A stretch of 64,000 nucleotides of DNA, taken from assembly GCA_039105265.1 (NCBI GenBank), contig JAPFFF010000002.1, positions 5,084,001 through 5,148,000 of the forward strand. Reading direction: 5' to 3'. Numbering within the stretch: the stretch's first letter is position 1; every line of letters starts with the position of its first letter. The translations under genes were made by a program, and so were the position numbers. The notes beneath the pieces are model-generated. The model did no database searches. It was given only the letters and a program-made list of their open reading frames with translations, and was not told where the DNA came from. Source of the stretch: Tritrichomonas musculus. Its lineage: Eukaryota; Parabasalia; Tritrichomonadida; Tritrichomonadidae. Positions 8,880 through 16,703 of the stretch are shown piece by piece.

Positions 8880-9841
8880 TTTGTATACATTTTTGTGTTG
8901 TCCTGTTGTCCTGTTGTCCAGGTGTCCCCTTATCTATTAATTTGGAGATTGAATCCAGGAACACCCAGGAACAGGAACACCTTAGAAACCCTTATGAATC
9001 ACTTCGAAACATAAGGTCATATGCGATATCCCAAAGGTGTTCCCATAAGCGTTCCCATTGAGTAAGAACACATTCTAAGCTTCGGCATGAAATGCCTCGG
9101 CAGAGCCTCGGACAACTTTGTTGACCTCAGGAACGAAGTTCCGTTGCGTGAGTTGAAAACGAACCAGACCAGGATTCTCCTGTGGACTCGTATATGGCTC
9201 TCCTAAGTGGCTTTCCAAGTGGCTTCCCAAATAACTCCATATGTGGTGTGGTAGAATTCTACCAGACCAGGATTCTCCTGTGGACTCGTATATGGCTCTC
9301 CTAAGTGGCTTTCCAAGTAGCTTTCCAAGTAGCTTTCCAAGTATCTTTCCAAGTAGCTTTCCAAGTGGCTTCCCAAGTGGCTTTCCAAGTGGTCTACGGT
9401 TTTTCCCGTACACCCAATATTTAGTGGACAGTTTATGTAAATCCTCGGGACACTAGATGGTTGTTCCCATAATAGCTTTCCAAGTAGTTTCCCAAGTGGG
9501 CTTACGTATTGTGCCATCAGCTTCGGCATGAAATGCCTAAGGAACGAAGTTCCGTTGTTCCATAAGTGGTCCCATCGGTCTGTGTCGCCATCGGAACGTT
9601 CCATCGGTCTGTCCCATAGGTAGTCCCATAGGTGGTCCATAAGTGGGCCATATGCGGTCTATTTTCGGAATTTGTATGGGCCCGAATATGGGCGTTTTAA
9701 AGGCGTTTTGGGGTAGTATGCGGTATGGGTCCCATATGTGGATTTTGAATTTTAACCCGAATATGGGCCCAAAAATGGGCCATTTATAGGCGTTTTAAGT
9801 GGATTCTATCTGACCCCGATTATTGATACACTATCACTACT
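8880..9841. repeat. Right terminal inverted repeat of element C
   Basis: Mirror of 5281-6282; coordinates pair as left + right = 15122 through the well-conserved part. It is shorter by about 40 bp because its 8-bp minisatellite has fewer copies. Hairpin clusters recur at 9084-9142 and 9525-9553. Confidence 0.92.
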
Positions 9842-9847
9842 ATCCTT
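9842..9847. repeat. 6-bp target site duplication of element C (right)
   Basis: ATCCTT directly after CTATCACTACT, identical to 5275-5280. Confidence 0.88.
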
Positions 9848-10710
9848 TTGTCTCTTGTCCTTAACAACCTATATCCAGGGAATGAACTAGTTGAACCATC
9901 TTTGGACTTGACCACAAACTGGTTACCTTTTTGCGAGTCAACTATATAAGACTCATTAGACAAATTACTTCTTCTTTTACCAAATGGTTCTTTTTCGAGT
10001 ACTAACCTGACCTTCTCACCTGGATTAAAATGGTATGGATTAATGCGTGCATTCTTTTGTATGTACTTTATTTCATCCTCTGGAGTAATATCATTAGGTG
10101 CTTTATTATCTAAAGACCTATGAGGAGAGTTGTTATATATGTTGACCAAATCATGCATCTCCTTTGGTTGAATAAACCTATTTTCACCAATAGCATCTCT
10201 TATGGTTCTCATAAACCTATTAATAATGCCAAGTACATTATGGTTATTCTCAGTTGTTGTTCGATATTTTATGTTCTTCTCTCTCATGAAGTCTAAGACT
10301 GTTGATGATAAATATGCTGCATCCTCATCACTTGTTATCGAATATACATGAGGTACATCATTAACAAATTTATGAAGTGCTGTTAATACTTCTCTTGCTC
10401 CTTTACCATTCATAGGATATGCATATGCTTTTCTGGTGTTGATATTGATGAACATTAGATAATTCAACCCACCTGCCTCTTTATTATTAATGAAGGTATC
10501 CATTTGATAACCATGTGGATGTTTGGATACAATAGGTATAAATTGTGCTTTAGGTACTCTCTTATCATGTACTACTCTTTCATCAAAGTATTTCTTTGCT
10601 TCTTCTTCATTTAGATTCTCTTGTTTTGCCATGCTAAGGTATTTGTCCAAGGTCTTCCATTTAGCTTTGTTGTATAATTTTTCATATGGGCTTGGTTCTT
10701 CTTTACTCAT
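9848..10710 (-). pseudogene. Maverick A'' integrase, N-terminal and catalytic part
   Basis: A retroviral-type (rve) integrase core: conserved strands GGLNYLMFININTRKAYAYP and YSITSDEDAAYL, then NNSPHRSLDNKAP, then an SH3-like strand region (FNPGEKVRLVLEKEPFGKR). In Mavericks this enzyme binds the terminal repeats and inserts the element with a 6-bp duplication. The start at 10710 (MSKEEPSPYEKL) lies 7 bp from the end of the capsid-like gene. The gene is interrupted by element C, and its chromodomain-like C-terminal part lies at 4989-5274. The frame as it stands ends inside the C terminal repeat. Confidence 0.85.
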
Positions 10711-10716
10711 TTATTT

Positions 10717-11721
10717 TTAAATAAACATCTTATCGTATTGAAGGAATTGCATTTCGATAACAAATGAATCTTTAGGAGGTAGTTTGGTTGGACAATTATA
10801 ATGTGCATCACTATAGAAGTCTATCCAAAACCTTTGGTCCATTGAGTTTAACTTGAAGTACTTAATAGGACTATATTCAACATCACTATCTCCAATATAG
10901 TTATGTAATGCTTGTTCACCAATAGATGAATATATTTTACATGGATGTCTGTCCCATACATTATCAAATACCAACCTCTTACTTAAAGTTGAATACTTCT
11001 TAGGGTTATTTTGATAAGCTCCTGTGCCTATATTAAACACATCTGCAAAGTCCTCATTCCAATCACCAATTTGGAAAAAATTGATAAATTGGCTTGAATC
11101 TTCCTCTATATTATCATTATTTTTAGTATATATAATTTCATGAAAACCATCTTTATCATAATATCCATCTGTTTGTATATCTCGATATGCAATTAATGAA
11201 TCATTTTGGGAAAATGCATTTCCATATTGTCCATGCATAGCTATCCAAGATTTCATCGCGGCGTTAACAGCATCAAAGAACCCTCTTAAGTCCCCTTCCT
11301 CTGACACCCAATCAATAACATCAAAATTTGCTATCCATTTCCAAGTAGGCTCTTTTTCATATTCTACGTTGAGCTCGTCCTGGTAGAATTTATCAACTAG
11401 TTCTTGAGTTAAAATAGGGTCGTTTATATTTCCCCCATGTAAAACAAAGTAGGATTTTTGAACTTTAAATATAGTCACATTAAATTCTAATTTGCGTCTT
11501 CTCTTAATGATATGCGCTGAACGAACACCAACAATAGATTCCCCTTTGTTTGCAGTTGACCATTCTGGTGGGAAATTAAACCAATACCTATTAAACTTAG
11601 CTTTATCATGTTGAGCATCCTCAAGGAAGTAGGCTGTTTCGATTGGAAGAGGTGTATTACCATCATTAACTATATTATCTCGATTAGGATATAAAGTGTT
11701 AACACTTGGTGGTAATTCCAT
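10717..11721 (-). CDS. Putative Maverick minor capsid (penton-like) protein
   Basis: A 334-residue protein beginning MELPPSVNTLYPNRDNIV. It is rich in beta-prone strands and Tyr/Trp/Asn, with no membrane segment. In Mavericks the gene beside the protease and integrase that is about this long is usually the single jelly-roll minor capsid protein, and that is the main basis for the call. No motif proves it, and it could be another virion protein. It is packed between the integrase (7 bp away) and the protease (25 bp away), all on the same strand. Confidence 0.5.
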   Translation of the reverse strand: MELPPSVNTLYPNRDNIVNDGNTPLPIETAYFLEDAQHDKAKFNRYWFNFPPEWSTANKGESIVGVRSAHIIKRRRKLEFNVTIFKVQKSYFVLHGGNINDPILTQELVDKFYQDELNVEYEKEPTWKWIANFDVIDWVSEEGDLRGFFDAVNAAMKSWIAMHGQYGNAFSQNDSLIAYRDIQTDGYYDKDGFHEIIYTKNNDNIEEDSSQFINFFQIGDWNEDFADVFNIGTGAYQNNPKKYSTLSKRLVFDNVWDRHPCKIYSSIGEQALHNYIGDSDVEYSPIKYFKLNSMDQRFWIDFYSDAHYNCPTKLPPKDSFVIEMQFLQYDKMFI

Positions 11722-11745
11722 TTCGAGTTGAATAAAAAGTCTTTA

Positions 11746-13326
11746 TTAATATACAACACCTGTTTCTAATTCATTGTTTTGAAGTTCTCGAAGTATTCTC
11801 TTTCTAATATCTGGTATATTGCGTTGTTTAAACTTACCATTTCCTTCATGCAAAAAGGTACGACAAGATTCCATTAGAAACACTCCACAATCCTTGTTAT
11901 TCCTTTGACTAGGTACATCATAATATTTTGCTTTTAACTTACCTGTTCCTGAAATATTGATCCACTTATTAAGTGTCTTTACCTCTGGTGCCATTGACTT
12001 ATTCTCAGAGTCATAGCATTCGATTATTTTCTTTGGATATCGAACAATACATAAAACCCAATGTTCTCCATCTGAGCAAATGGGGACAAATACTTTATCG
12101 AAATGTGTAAATGACTGTTTACCTGAGATAGGACTTTTCATCAGTTCATGTATTTTTTCCATATCATTAGTCTCATATGCCATAGAAAGGAGGGTATAAA
12201 ATGCAGTAGGTACAACCAATATTTTCTTTTTATCAAACTCTGCTTCATTTTGACCAGGTTGTTTATTCAATCTCTTTCCTTTGTTATATAGAAGTTTCAA
12301 GTAGTCATCAATAACATCTTCTTCTATATTTTCATCATTGACTAAACTCCTCCAATCATGAATTTTATGACGTCTTTGGTCTACTGTAAACTCTCCTGTC
12401 TTCTGTGGTGTCATACGGGGTTCTCTTGGAGGAGGACTAGTACCTCGAGAGGTATGTGATGATGGAAACTGTGGAGGTGGTGATGAAGGAGGAGGAGGTG
12501 GTGGAGGTGGTGGAGGTGAAGGTGAACGAGAAGGAGGAGGAGGTGGAGGTGAAGGTGAACGAGGTCGTTTTGATTTTTTCTTATGTTGTTTTGATTTTTT
12601 CTTAGGTCTATCATCCTCGTCTAAATTTGTACTACTTTGAAGTAAAAGTTGAATTCTGTTTTGATTTTGATCCCTTGTTGGTGGCTCAACATTTGTGGGT
12701 CGGTTCCTACCGATTTTCCTAAGGTTAAGATGATAATCATTTCGATTTAAAGTTGGAGGTCTGGGTAATGGAGCCAATTCAGGTATATCATCTGTTTGAA
12801 TACCTCTAGTTTTATATTCTTTCTTATCACTTTTCAATGTTCTTTCTTTCATCTGCTCTCTCAGTTCTCTAGCTGCTTGTTTTTCCTCCTCAGTCTTCAT
12901 TCGAGATATCCTTATGTTGATAATATCATAATGTAATTTTATCTCTGTTAATATACCTTGATCTGATTCTTGGAGAGTATATTGATATGGCTTTAATACT
13001 GTTATGTAATGCCCATGTTCATCTTTATCATCTTGATTTTTCTTAATCGCAAACACACAACCTGAAAATTTTGCTTTTGGTCTCTCTCTCTTGAGTCTAT
13101 TAGCAAATTCAAGTACGTCTTTAAAAGCTATACTAGTATTTAAATATGTCTCATATAATTTTTGTAGATTTATTTGATTATTAGAGAACTTCCATATAGT
13201 TTGACCCAAACCTCTTGTTAATCTTGCAACATCTCTATCAACTAGTTTAGGTCGAAATTTAATAGTACCTTGTAGTAGTTGTATTTTATTGTTAGGTTTT
13301 GTTTGTGTACCTACATCACTTGTCAT
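11746..13326 (-). CDS. Maverick adenovirus-type cysteine protease with long proline-rich head
   Basis: A 526-residue protein. The C-terminal domain carries the Ulp1/adenain arrangement: His422 (EHWVLCIV), Asp439 (YDSE), Gln474 (PSQRN) and Cys480 (KDCGVF). In Polintons this protease matures capsid proteins. The first 310 residues are unusual: a basic region, two LC8-like motifs (VGTQT near the N-terminus and RGIQTDD at 174-180), then a basic/serine stretch and a polyproline run around residues 260-290. The head may tie the protease to cargo or to a transport motor; this is inference. It starts 66 bp from the divergent gene at 13393. Confidence 0.85.
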   Translation of the reverse strand: MTSDVGTQTKPNNKIQLLQGTIKFRPKLVDRDVARLTRGLGQTIWKFSNNQINLQKLYETYLNTSIAFKDVLEFANRLKRERPKAKFSGCVFAIKKNQDDKDEHGHYITVLKPYQYTLQESDQGILTEIKLHYDIINIRISRMKTEEEKQAARELREQMKERTLKSDKKEYKTRGIQTDDIPELAPLPRPPTLNRNDYHLNLRKIGRNRPTNVEPPTRDQNQNRIQLLLQSSTNLDEDDRPKKKSKQHKKKSKRPRSPSPPPPPPSRSPSPPPPPPPPPPSSPPPQFPSSHTSRGTSPPPREPRMTPQKTGEFTVDQRRHKIHDWRSLVNDENIEEDVIDDYLKLLYNKGKRLNKQPGQNEAEFDKKKILVVPTAFYTLLSMAYETNDMEKIHELMKSPISGKQSFTHFDKVFVPICSDGEHWVLCIVRYPKKIIECYDSENKSMAPEVKTLNKWINISGTGKLKAKYYDVPSQRNNKDCGVFLMESCRTFLHEGNGKFKQRNIPDIRKRILRELQNNELETGVVY

Positions 13327-13392
13327 TTAAAAATCAAATAAAAGAAAGAAGAAGAAGATGTTGTTTATTTCATTTTTTTGTTTTCTGTATAA

Positions 13393-13656
13393 ATGGCTAA
13401 TTTCATGACCATAAAAGAGCGTATATATATCCTCTATAAAATAGTGTCATACCTCTATGATTATAGATGTGAGACTAATGAGGGAGTATGTAATATTTTA
13501 ATTAATAAGATAAAAGAGTTAGCTGCTGAGTATTTCGAACCTGAATTTCTTGGTGTAATGATGAAAGATGGTGATTTGGAATTTATCGACCAAATAGAAC
13601 ATTTTGCCTTTGAGTTCTTAGAGTACCAAATATCTAATCTGCCCTCGCATTTATAA
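13393..13656 (+). CDS. Small acidic Maverick A'' protein, unknown
   Basis: An 87-residue protein beginning MANFMTIKERIYILYKIV. It is helical in character, has no membrane segment and is acidic toward the C-terminus (EFIDQIEHFAFEFLEYQI). It is divergent from the protease gene, with a 66-bp shared upstream region, and overlaps the convergent HNH gene by 23 bp at its 3' end. Not recognised. Its size and acidity recall the terminal genes of the other Mavericks, but I see no clear sequence match. Confidence 0.5.
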   Translation: MANFMTIKERIYILYKIVSYLYDYRCETNEGVCNILINKIKELAAEYFEPEFLGVMMKDGDLEFIDQIEHFAFEFLEYQISNLPSHL

Positions 13657-13969
13657 TTTTGGGCATATCCCTGTTATAGTTACTATCAGTTGGGGTTATC
13701 CATCTTAAGTTGCTTAGATGGTAGTCAGCCCTATTCCTATTGATATGGTCTACCTCTATTTTATGTTGTGGGTCATCATTAGGTATGAACTGTCTTGCTA
13801 TAAGTACATGTTTCAAGTAGTAGTTGCCATTTAGACATACTCGTATATACCCCTTTATATGTTTTGCATCTTTGCATATAAAATGATTACTCTTACGTCT
13901 TATAGTAAAGGGGTACCTATTCAGTATCTCATAGTCGTTAGTAAAGCCTTTGAGTGGCACAAATGACAT
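13634..13969 (-). CDS. HNH endonuclease-like protein, short form (Maverick A'')
   Basis: A 111-residue protein with the NUMOD4-like start (MSFVPLKGFTNDYEILNRYP) and an HNH core (VDHINRNRADYHLSNLRW). It matches the proteins at 7998-8822 (element C) and 22890-23459 (Maverick B) but ends soon after the HNH core and lacks their C-terminal domain. Proteins of this kind cut or nick DNA. It is divergent from the gene at 14011, with a 41-bp gap. Confidence 0.75.
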   Translation of the reverse strand: MSFVPLKGFTNDYEILNRYPFTIRRKSNHFICKDAKHIKGYIRVCLNGNYYLKHVLIARQFIPNDDPQHKIEVDHINRNRADYHLSNLRWITPTDSNYNRDMPKIINARAD

Positions 13970-14010
13970 TTACTCACTTTTTAAATGATTCATTTCATTT
14001 TTATTTTCGT

Positions 14011-14316
14011 ATGAACAAGTGGGGGAAAATCATTGTTGATAGAATTGATAATAATGAACATCGTCATTATCCTCTTGATGACAAAGAAAGAAACATTACC
14101 AAGTTCCCAAAGAAAAAAAAGCGAGTGGGCTTGTATAAAAACTATAAGGAACATCAAGAAGAAGAAGAAGAAGAAGAAATGTTTATAGTGACAGAGTGTC
14201 ATTTTATTCCCTATGAATATAAAGAGATAGGTGTTCAAACTGAAGACCTTTGGGATGTAGGTGTTCAAACTAATGCTGAACTACCTCATATAGAAGAACT
14301 ACTTAGTAAAATCTAA
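14011..14316 (+). CDS. Small Maverick A'' protein with two LC8-like motifs
   Basis: A 101-residue protein starting MNKWGKIIVDRIDN; an upstream frame start at 13954 overlaps the divergent HNH gene and is less likely. It has a basic patch (KFPKKKKRV), a run of glutamates, then a short tail with GVQTE (74-78) and GVQTN (84-88). These are close to the dynein light chain LC8 recognition sequence (GIQVD / KxTQT). It is the last gene before the proposed A'' right end. A role as an adaptor for a host LC8-type protein is inference from the motifs alone. Confidence 0.6.
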   Translation: MNKWGKIIVDRIDNNEHRHYPLDDKERNITKFPKKKKRVGLYKNYKEHQEEEEEEEMFIVTECHFIPYEYKEIGVQTEDLWDVGVQTNAELPHIEELLSKI

Positions 14317-14577
14317 CTTCTTTTATTTTAATTTTTGTTGTAGTAGGTACGAGATTCTCGGGGCAGGTACCTGTGCCGTTTCATAGATGGGCGGTTGTGG
14401 GGTGGGGTACCTGTGCCGTTTCATTGATGGGGAGCAGTAGTGAGAACAAGAATATTTTTTTCTTTTTTTCTTTTTTCTTTTCTTTTCTTTTTCTTTTCTT
14501 TTCTTTTTCTTTTATGACGAGTTCGTGTTGACGCTTGGGGTGCCAGCCCCAGCGGAAACCGACTCGTATATACTACT
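14317..14577. repeat. Proposed right terminal region of Maverick A''
   Basis: A 261-bp non-coding region. It contains two copies of GGTACCTGTGCCGTTTCAT (near 14365 and 14407), a polypyrimidine tract (about 14450-14513), a GC-rich patch with GGGGTGCCAGCCCC, and the outward tip ACTACT at 14572-14577. Its length matches the terminal repeats of A' and B, and its tip resembles the other Maverick ends. The partner end is not in the window, so this end is provisional. Confidence 0.45.
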
Positions 14578-15175
14578 CCGTTCAAGGTTAAAATCAATGG
14601 CCATTGAATATTTCAATAGAAACAGAGTAAATCTCATTATACTACCTTCTCACACGTCTCACGTTTGTCAGCCATTCGATGTAGTTATAGCCTCTCCTAT
14701 GAAGAGGCGAATTAAGGACTTTTCACAATCTCCACCTCCAATTATTCAAAACCTCATTTGTCAATTTAACACACAAGCAGCTAAACAGTGAATTCTCATA
14801 ATTTCATCCATCATAAATGCCTGGTGGCAGACTGCTACACAAGTAAATTGCCAAACTTCTTTTTATGCAACCGGAATTTATCCTTATGATATTCAAAAAG
14901 TTTTGTCAAATCGTTTTGTTAGACAGACAAATGAACATGATGTTAGACCTCAAGAAAGAGGAATTTCAATAAACGCTCAGATAATAACTTCCAAAGAAAA
15001 AAGAATAGAAATTGCTTCAGATTTTTACCAAATACCTATTGAAGATATAAATTATATTCCTCAATATGAATATAAAACAATTGAAGAATATTTGACTACT
15101 GGTTGCGATGTTGTTTTTCAAGAATTTCCACCAATTTATACAGAACCGCTTCCCGGCATTATAATTAGACAGTAA
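14578..15175 (+). pseudogene. pogo/DDE_1-type transposase remnant
   Basis: The forward frame from about 14578 contains VNLIILPSHTSHVCQPFDVV, the signature that follows the second catalytic Asp strand in pogo/Tigger (DDE_1) transposases, followed by a helical tail (FYATGIYPYDIQKVLSNRF). The frame continues from 14525-14791 to 14903-15175 apart from one TGA stop at 14789-14791. The N-terminal DNA-binding half and the first catalytic region are missing on the left, where the proposed Maverick A'' end abuts. This is a dead fragment of a plain DNA transposon. Confidence 0.75.
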
Positions 15176-15445
15176 ACTATCTTTTTTATTATTTATTATC
15201 ATATTTCTGCTTTTTTTTTCATATATATAGTTTTCATGATTTAATAATTAAATAGTCCATCAAATATCATTGAAATTAAGAATAGTATATTTTCATTTCA
15301 AAGTATGCCAATAATTTTTTATAATATAAATATATTTAAATCAATGCAATATCTTTATTTTTTAATAAGATAAAATAGTTTTTGTAAAAAATATTTGAAT
15401 ACTTTATTCTCTCAATTTTACTAACTAGATAATTGTTTTAATACA
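15176..15445. other. AT-rich spacer without recognisable features
   Basis: About 270 bp of very AT-rich sequence between the transposase remnant and Maverick B. I see no gene or repeat in it. Confidence 0.6.
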
Positions 15446-15451
15446 TACGTT
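15446..15451. repeat. 6-bp target site duplication of Maverick B (left)
   Basis: TACGTT directly before AGTAGTAATAG. The same six bases follow the right end at 37780-37785. Confidence 0.93.
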
Positions 15452-15679
15452 AGTAGTAATAGTATGTGCGAAATGAGTATCAAATAATTTTTTTTTATAC
15501 TTGACCTAATAAATCTCAACAATTTCTCTACACAATCTAGAACCCATTATACTTGCTATATGAAAAAAATCCGATTTTCATATACAATCTACAACATCAC
15601 AATATTTTTATAATATTTATACAAAATTTAATTTTAAAAAATTTTTTATATTTTTTATTTTCATATTACACAACAAAAA
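15452..15679. repeat. Left terminal inverted repeat of Maverick B
   Basis: It matches the reverse complement of 37552-37779 with only a few differences, and ends just before the ATG of the first gene. Confidence 0.93.
15661..15665 (+). promoter_or_regulatory. Initiator-like TCATA in the left repeat of B
   Basis: TCATA fits the trichomonad initiator TCAYW and lies 17 bp before the ATG at 15682. The matching motif in the right repeat is at 37562-37566. Confidence 0.45.
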
Positions 15680-15681
15680 TA

Positions 15682-16194
15682 ATGAACTCAGAATTCTGCA
15701 TTAAAGTTATTGTTAAAGTATTTTCTAATTATGCACGTAAAGCTTTTATCGATAACGAATCTATTGATAAATTAATAGATGATTTTCTATCTATTCTTGC
15801 TCTAAAAGTTGATATGTGCTTAATAGATCTTGATGAAGATGATAGTGATGATTCTCAAACAGAAGAATTTACAACAATGACCAAAACGCTAAAGAAAGTT
15901 CTAAAATTAATTAGTGAAGAAAAACAAAATAAGATAGAAAATAAAGAGTTAATTGAATCAACTGAATACTTAATTGAATATTTAACAAAAGAATCAACTA
16001 AAAGTAAATATATTAAAGAAATTTTAGATAATGATTATTGTTATGATATTAGAGAAAATTTTGTTAAAGTAGCTTATGATTATTTTATTAATAATGAACA
16101 AGGACAAAAATTATTTAGAGCATATAAATTAATAAATGAAAATTTAAGTGAAGCAGAAAATATATTATCAGATTTCAGAAACTATCTTAATTAA
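15682..16194 (+). CDS. Terminal-repeat-adjacent Maverick protein (B left)
   Basis: A 170-residue, mostly helical acidic protein starting MNSEFCIKVIVKVF. The ATG at 15682 is chosen because it follows an initiator-like TCATA and the end of the terminal repeat; the frame extends upstream into the repeat. The block VAYDYFINNEQGQKLFRAY near the C-terminus lines up with EAYNFFNSKEGKEYFKKY in the protein at the right end and with EVWEFFQYTDEGKKC in Maverick A'. The two end genes of B are thus distant paralogs driven inward from the same repeat. Function unknown. Confidence 0.75.
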   Translation: MNSEFCIKVIVKVFSNYARKAFIDNESIDKLIDDFLSILALKVDMCLIDLDEDDSDDSQTEEFTTMTKTLKKVLKLISEEKQNKIENKELIESTEYLIEYLTKESTKSKYIKEILDNDYCYDIRENFVKVAYDYFINNEQGQKLFRAYKLINENLSEAENILSDFRNYLN

Positions 16195-16250
16195 AAACTT
16201 AAACTTTATTTTTGTATTTATTATTTTTATTTTTTAGTTTTATTACAAAA

Positions 16251-16703
16251 ATGAGAAATATGAAAGTATTTGAATATGTTAATAACCTTATTCAATTATT
16301 ACAAGATCCAAACAAGTTTAATGATTGTGATTTTTCTATCTTATGTGATAAATATCCTGTTTTACTCGGAAGAAATAGTTTTAGAGCTCGAGTTTTGTAT
16401 GTTTCACTCAAAAATAAAGAAGGAGAAATTACAAGAATATATCCAGATAAGTTAAAAGAATTAGATTTTGAGTATATTAATATAACATCTAATTTAAGAA
16501 GAAGAATATCTATGAATTTGCAAGAATTCTTCATTAACGGAAATACTGAATTACAAGAATATAAAGAGAATAGTTACTTTAATTATAGTATTGAAAAAGC
16601 AAATCCAGAAACAAAAAAAATAATTGAACAATTAAGACAAAAATATAATATAGAATCTTATGATCTATTTGTGGGTAAACATCAAGATCTTATACTCGAA
16701 TAA
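16251..16703 (+). CDS. Maverick B protein, unknown (150 aa)
   Basis: A 150-residue protein starting MRNMKVFEYVNNLIQLLQ. It mixes helices and strands and ends DLFVGKHQDLILE; no known motif is seen. It follows the terminal gene in the same direction after 56 bp and overlaps the convergent ATPase gene by 14 bp at the 3' end. Not recognised. Confidence 0.65.
   Translation: MRNMKVFEYVNNLIQLLQDPNKFNDCDFSILCDKYPVLLGRNSFRARVLYVSLKNKEGEITRIYPDKLKELDFEYINITSNLRRRISMNLQEFFINGNTELQEYKENSYFNYSIEKANPETKKIIEQLRQKYNIESYDLFVGKHQDLILE

Larger units (their letters stand above)
5281..9841. mobile_element. Element C: Maverick-ended satellite inserted in a Maverick integrase gene
   Basis: A 4561-bp element with nearly identical terminal inverted repeats of about 1 kb and a 6-bp target duplication ATCCTT. 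Its tip AGTAGTGATAGTG matches the Maverick termini of this window (AGTAGTAATAGT in B). It encodes an HNH protein related to those in Mavericks A'' and B plus two unknown proteins. No DNA polymerase, integrase, ATPase, protease or capsid protein is visible. It is therefore best explained as a non-autonomous Maverick relative that borrows a Maverick integrase. The near identity of its long repeats suggests a young insertion. Confidence 0.85.
3998..14577. mobile_element. Maverick/Polinton A'' (partial, interrupted by A' and C)
   Basis: A block of Maverick genes: packaging ATPase, integrase, minor capsid-like protein, adenovirus-type protease, HNH protein and small proteins. The proposed right end is at 14577, where the inward sequence AGTAGTATATACGAG resembles the termini at 62930, 62963 and 63313 and lies about 260 bp beyond the last gene, as at the other Maverick ends. 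The left part is cut off by insertion of Maverick A' at 3998. Element C is inserted in its integrase gene. No polymerase or major capsid gene is visible in this part. The copy is broken, chiefly by these two insertions. Confidence 0.7.

Noticed and set aside
5280-9842. Element C as a Tc1/mariner-type element with TA duplication, or one with a 4-bp TCCT duplication
   Set aside because: Both can be read from the junction, but placing the ends at AGTAGT, as in the Mavericks, gives a longer exact 6-bp duplication and explains the tip similarity.
12411-12614. His/Leu-rich minus-strand frame in the protease gene region
   Set aside because: It is an out-of-frame shadow of the polyproline tract of the protease head.
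14436-14447. AGTAGTGAGAAC as a possible Maverick left end
   Set aside because: It lies inside the proposed A'' terminal region, has no partner end or duplication, and the match is limited to the first seven bases.
14450-14513. Polypyrimidine tract as a triplex or regulatory element
   Set aside because: A simple-sequence tract; nothing in the sequence indicates function.
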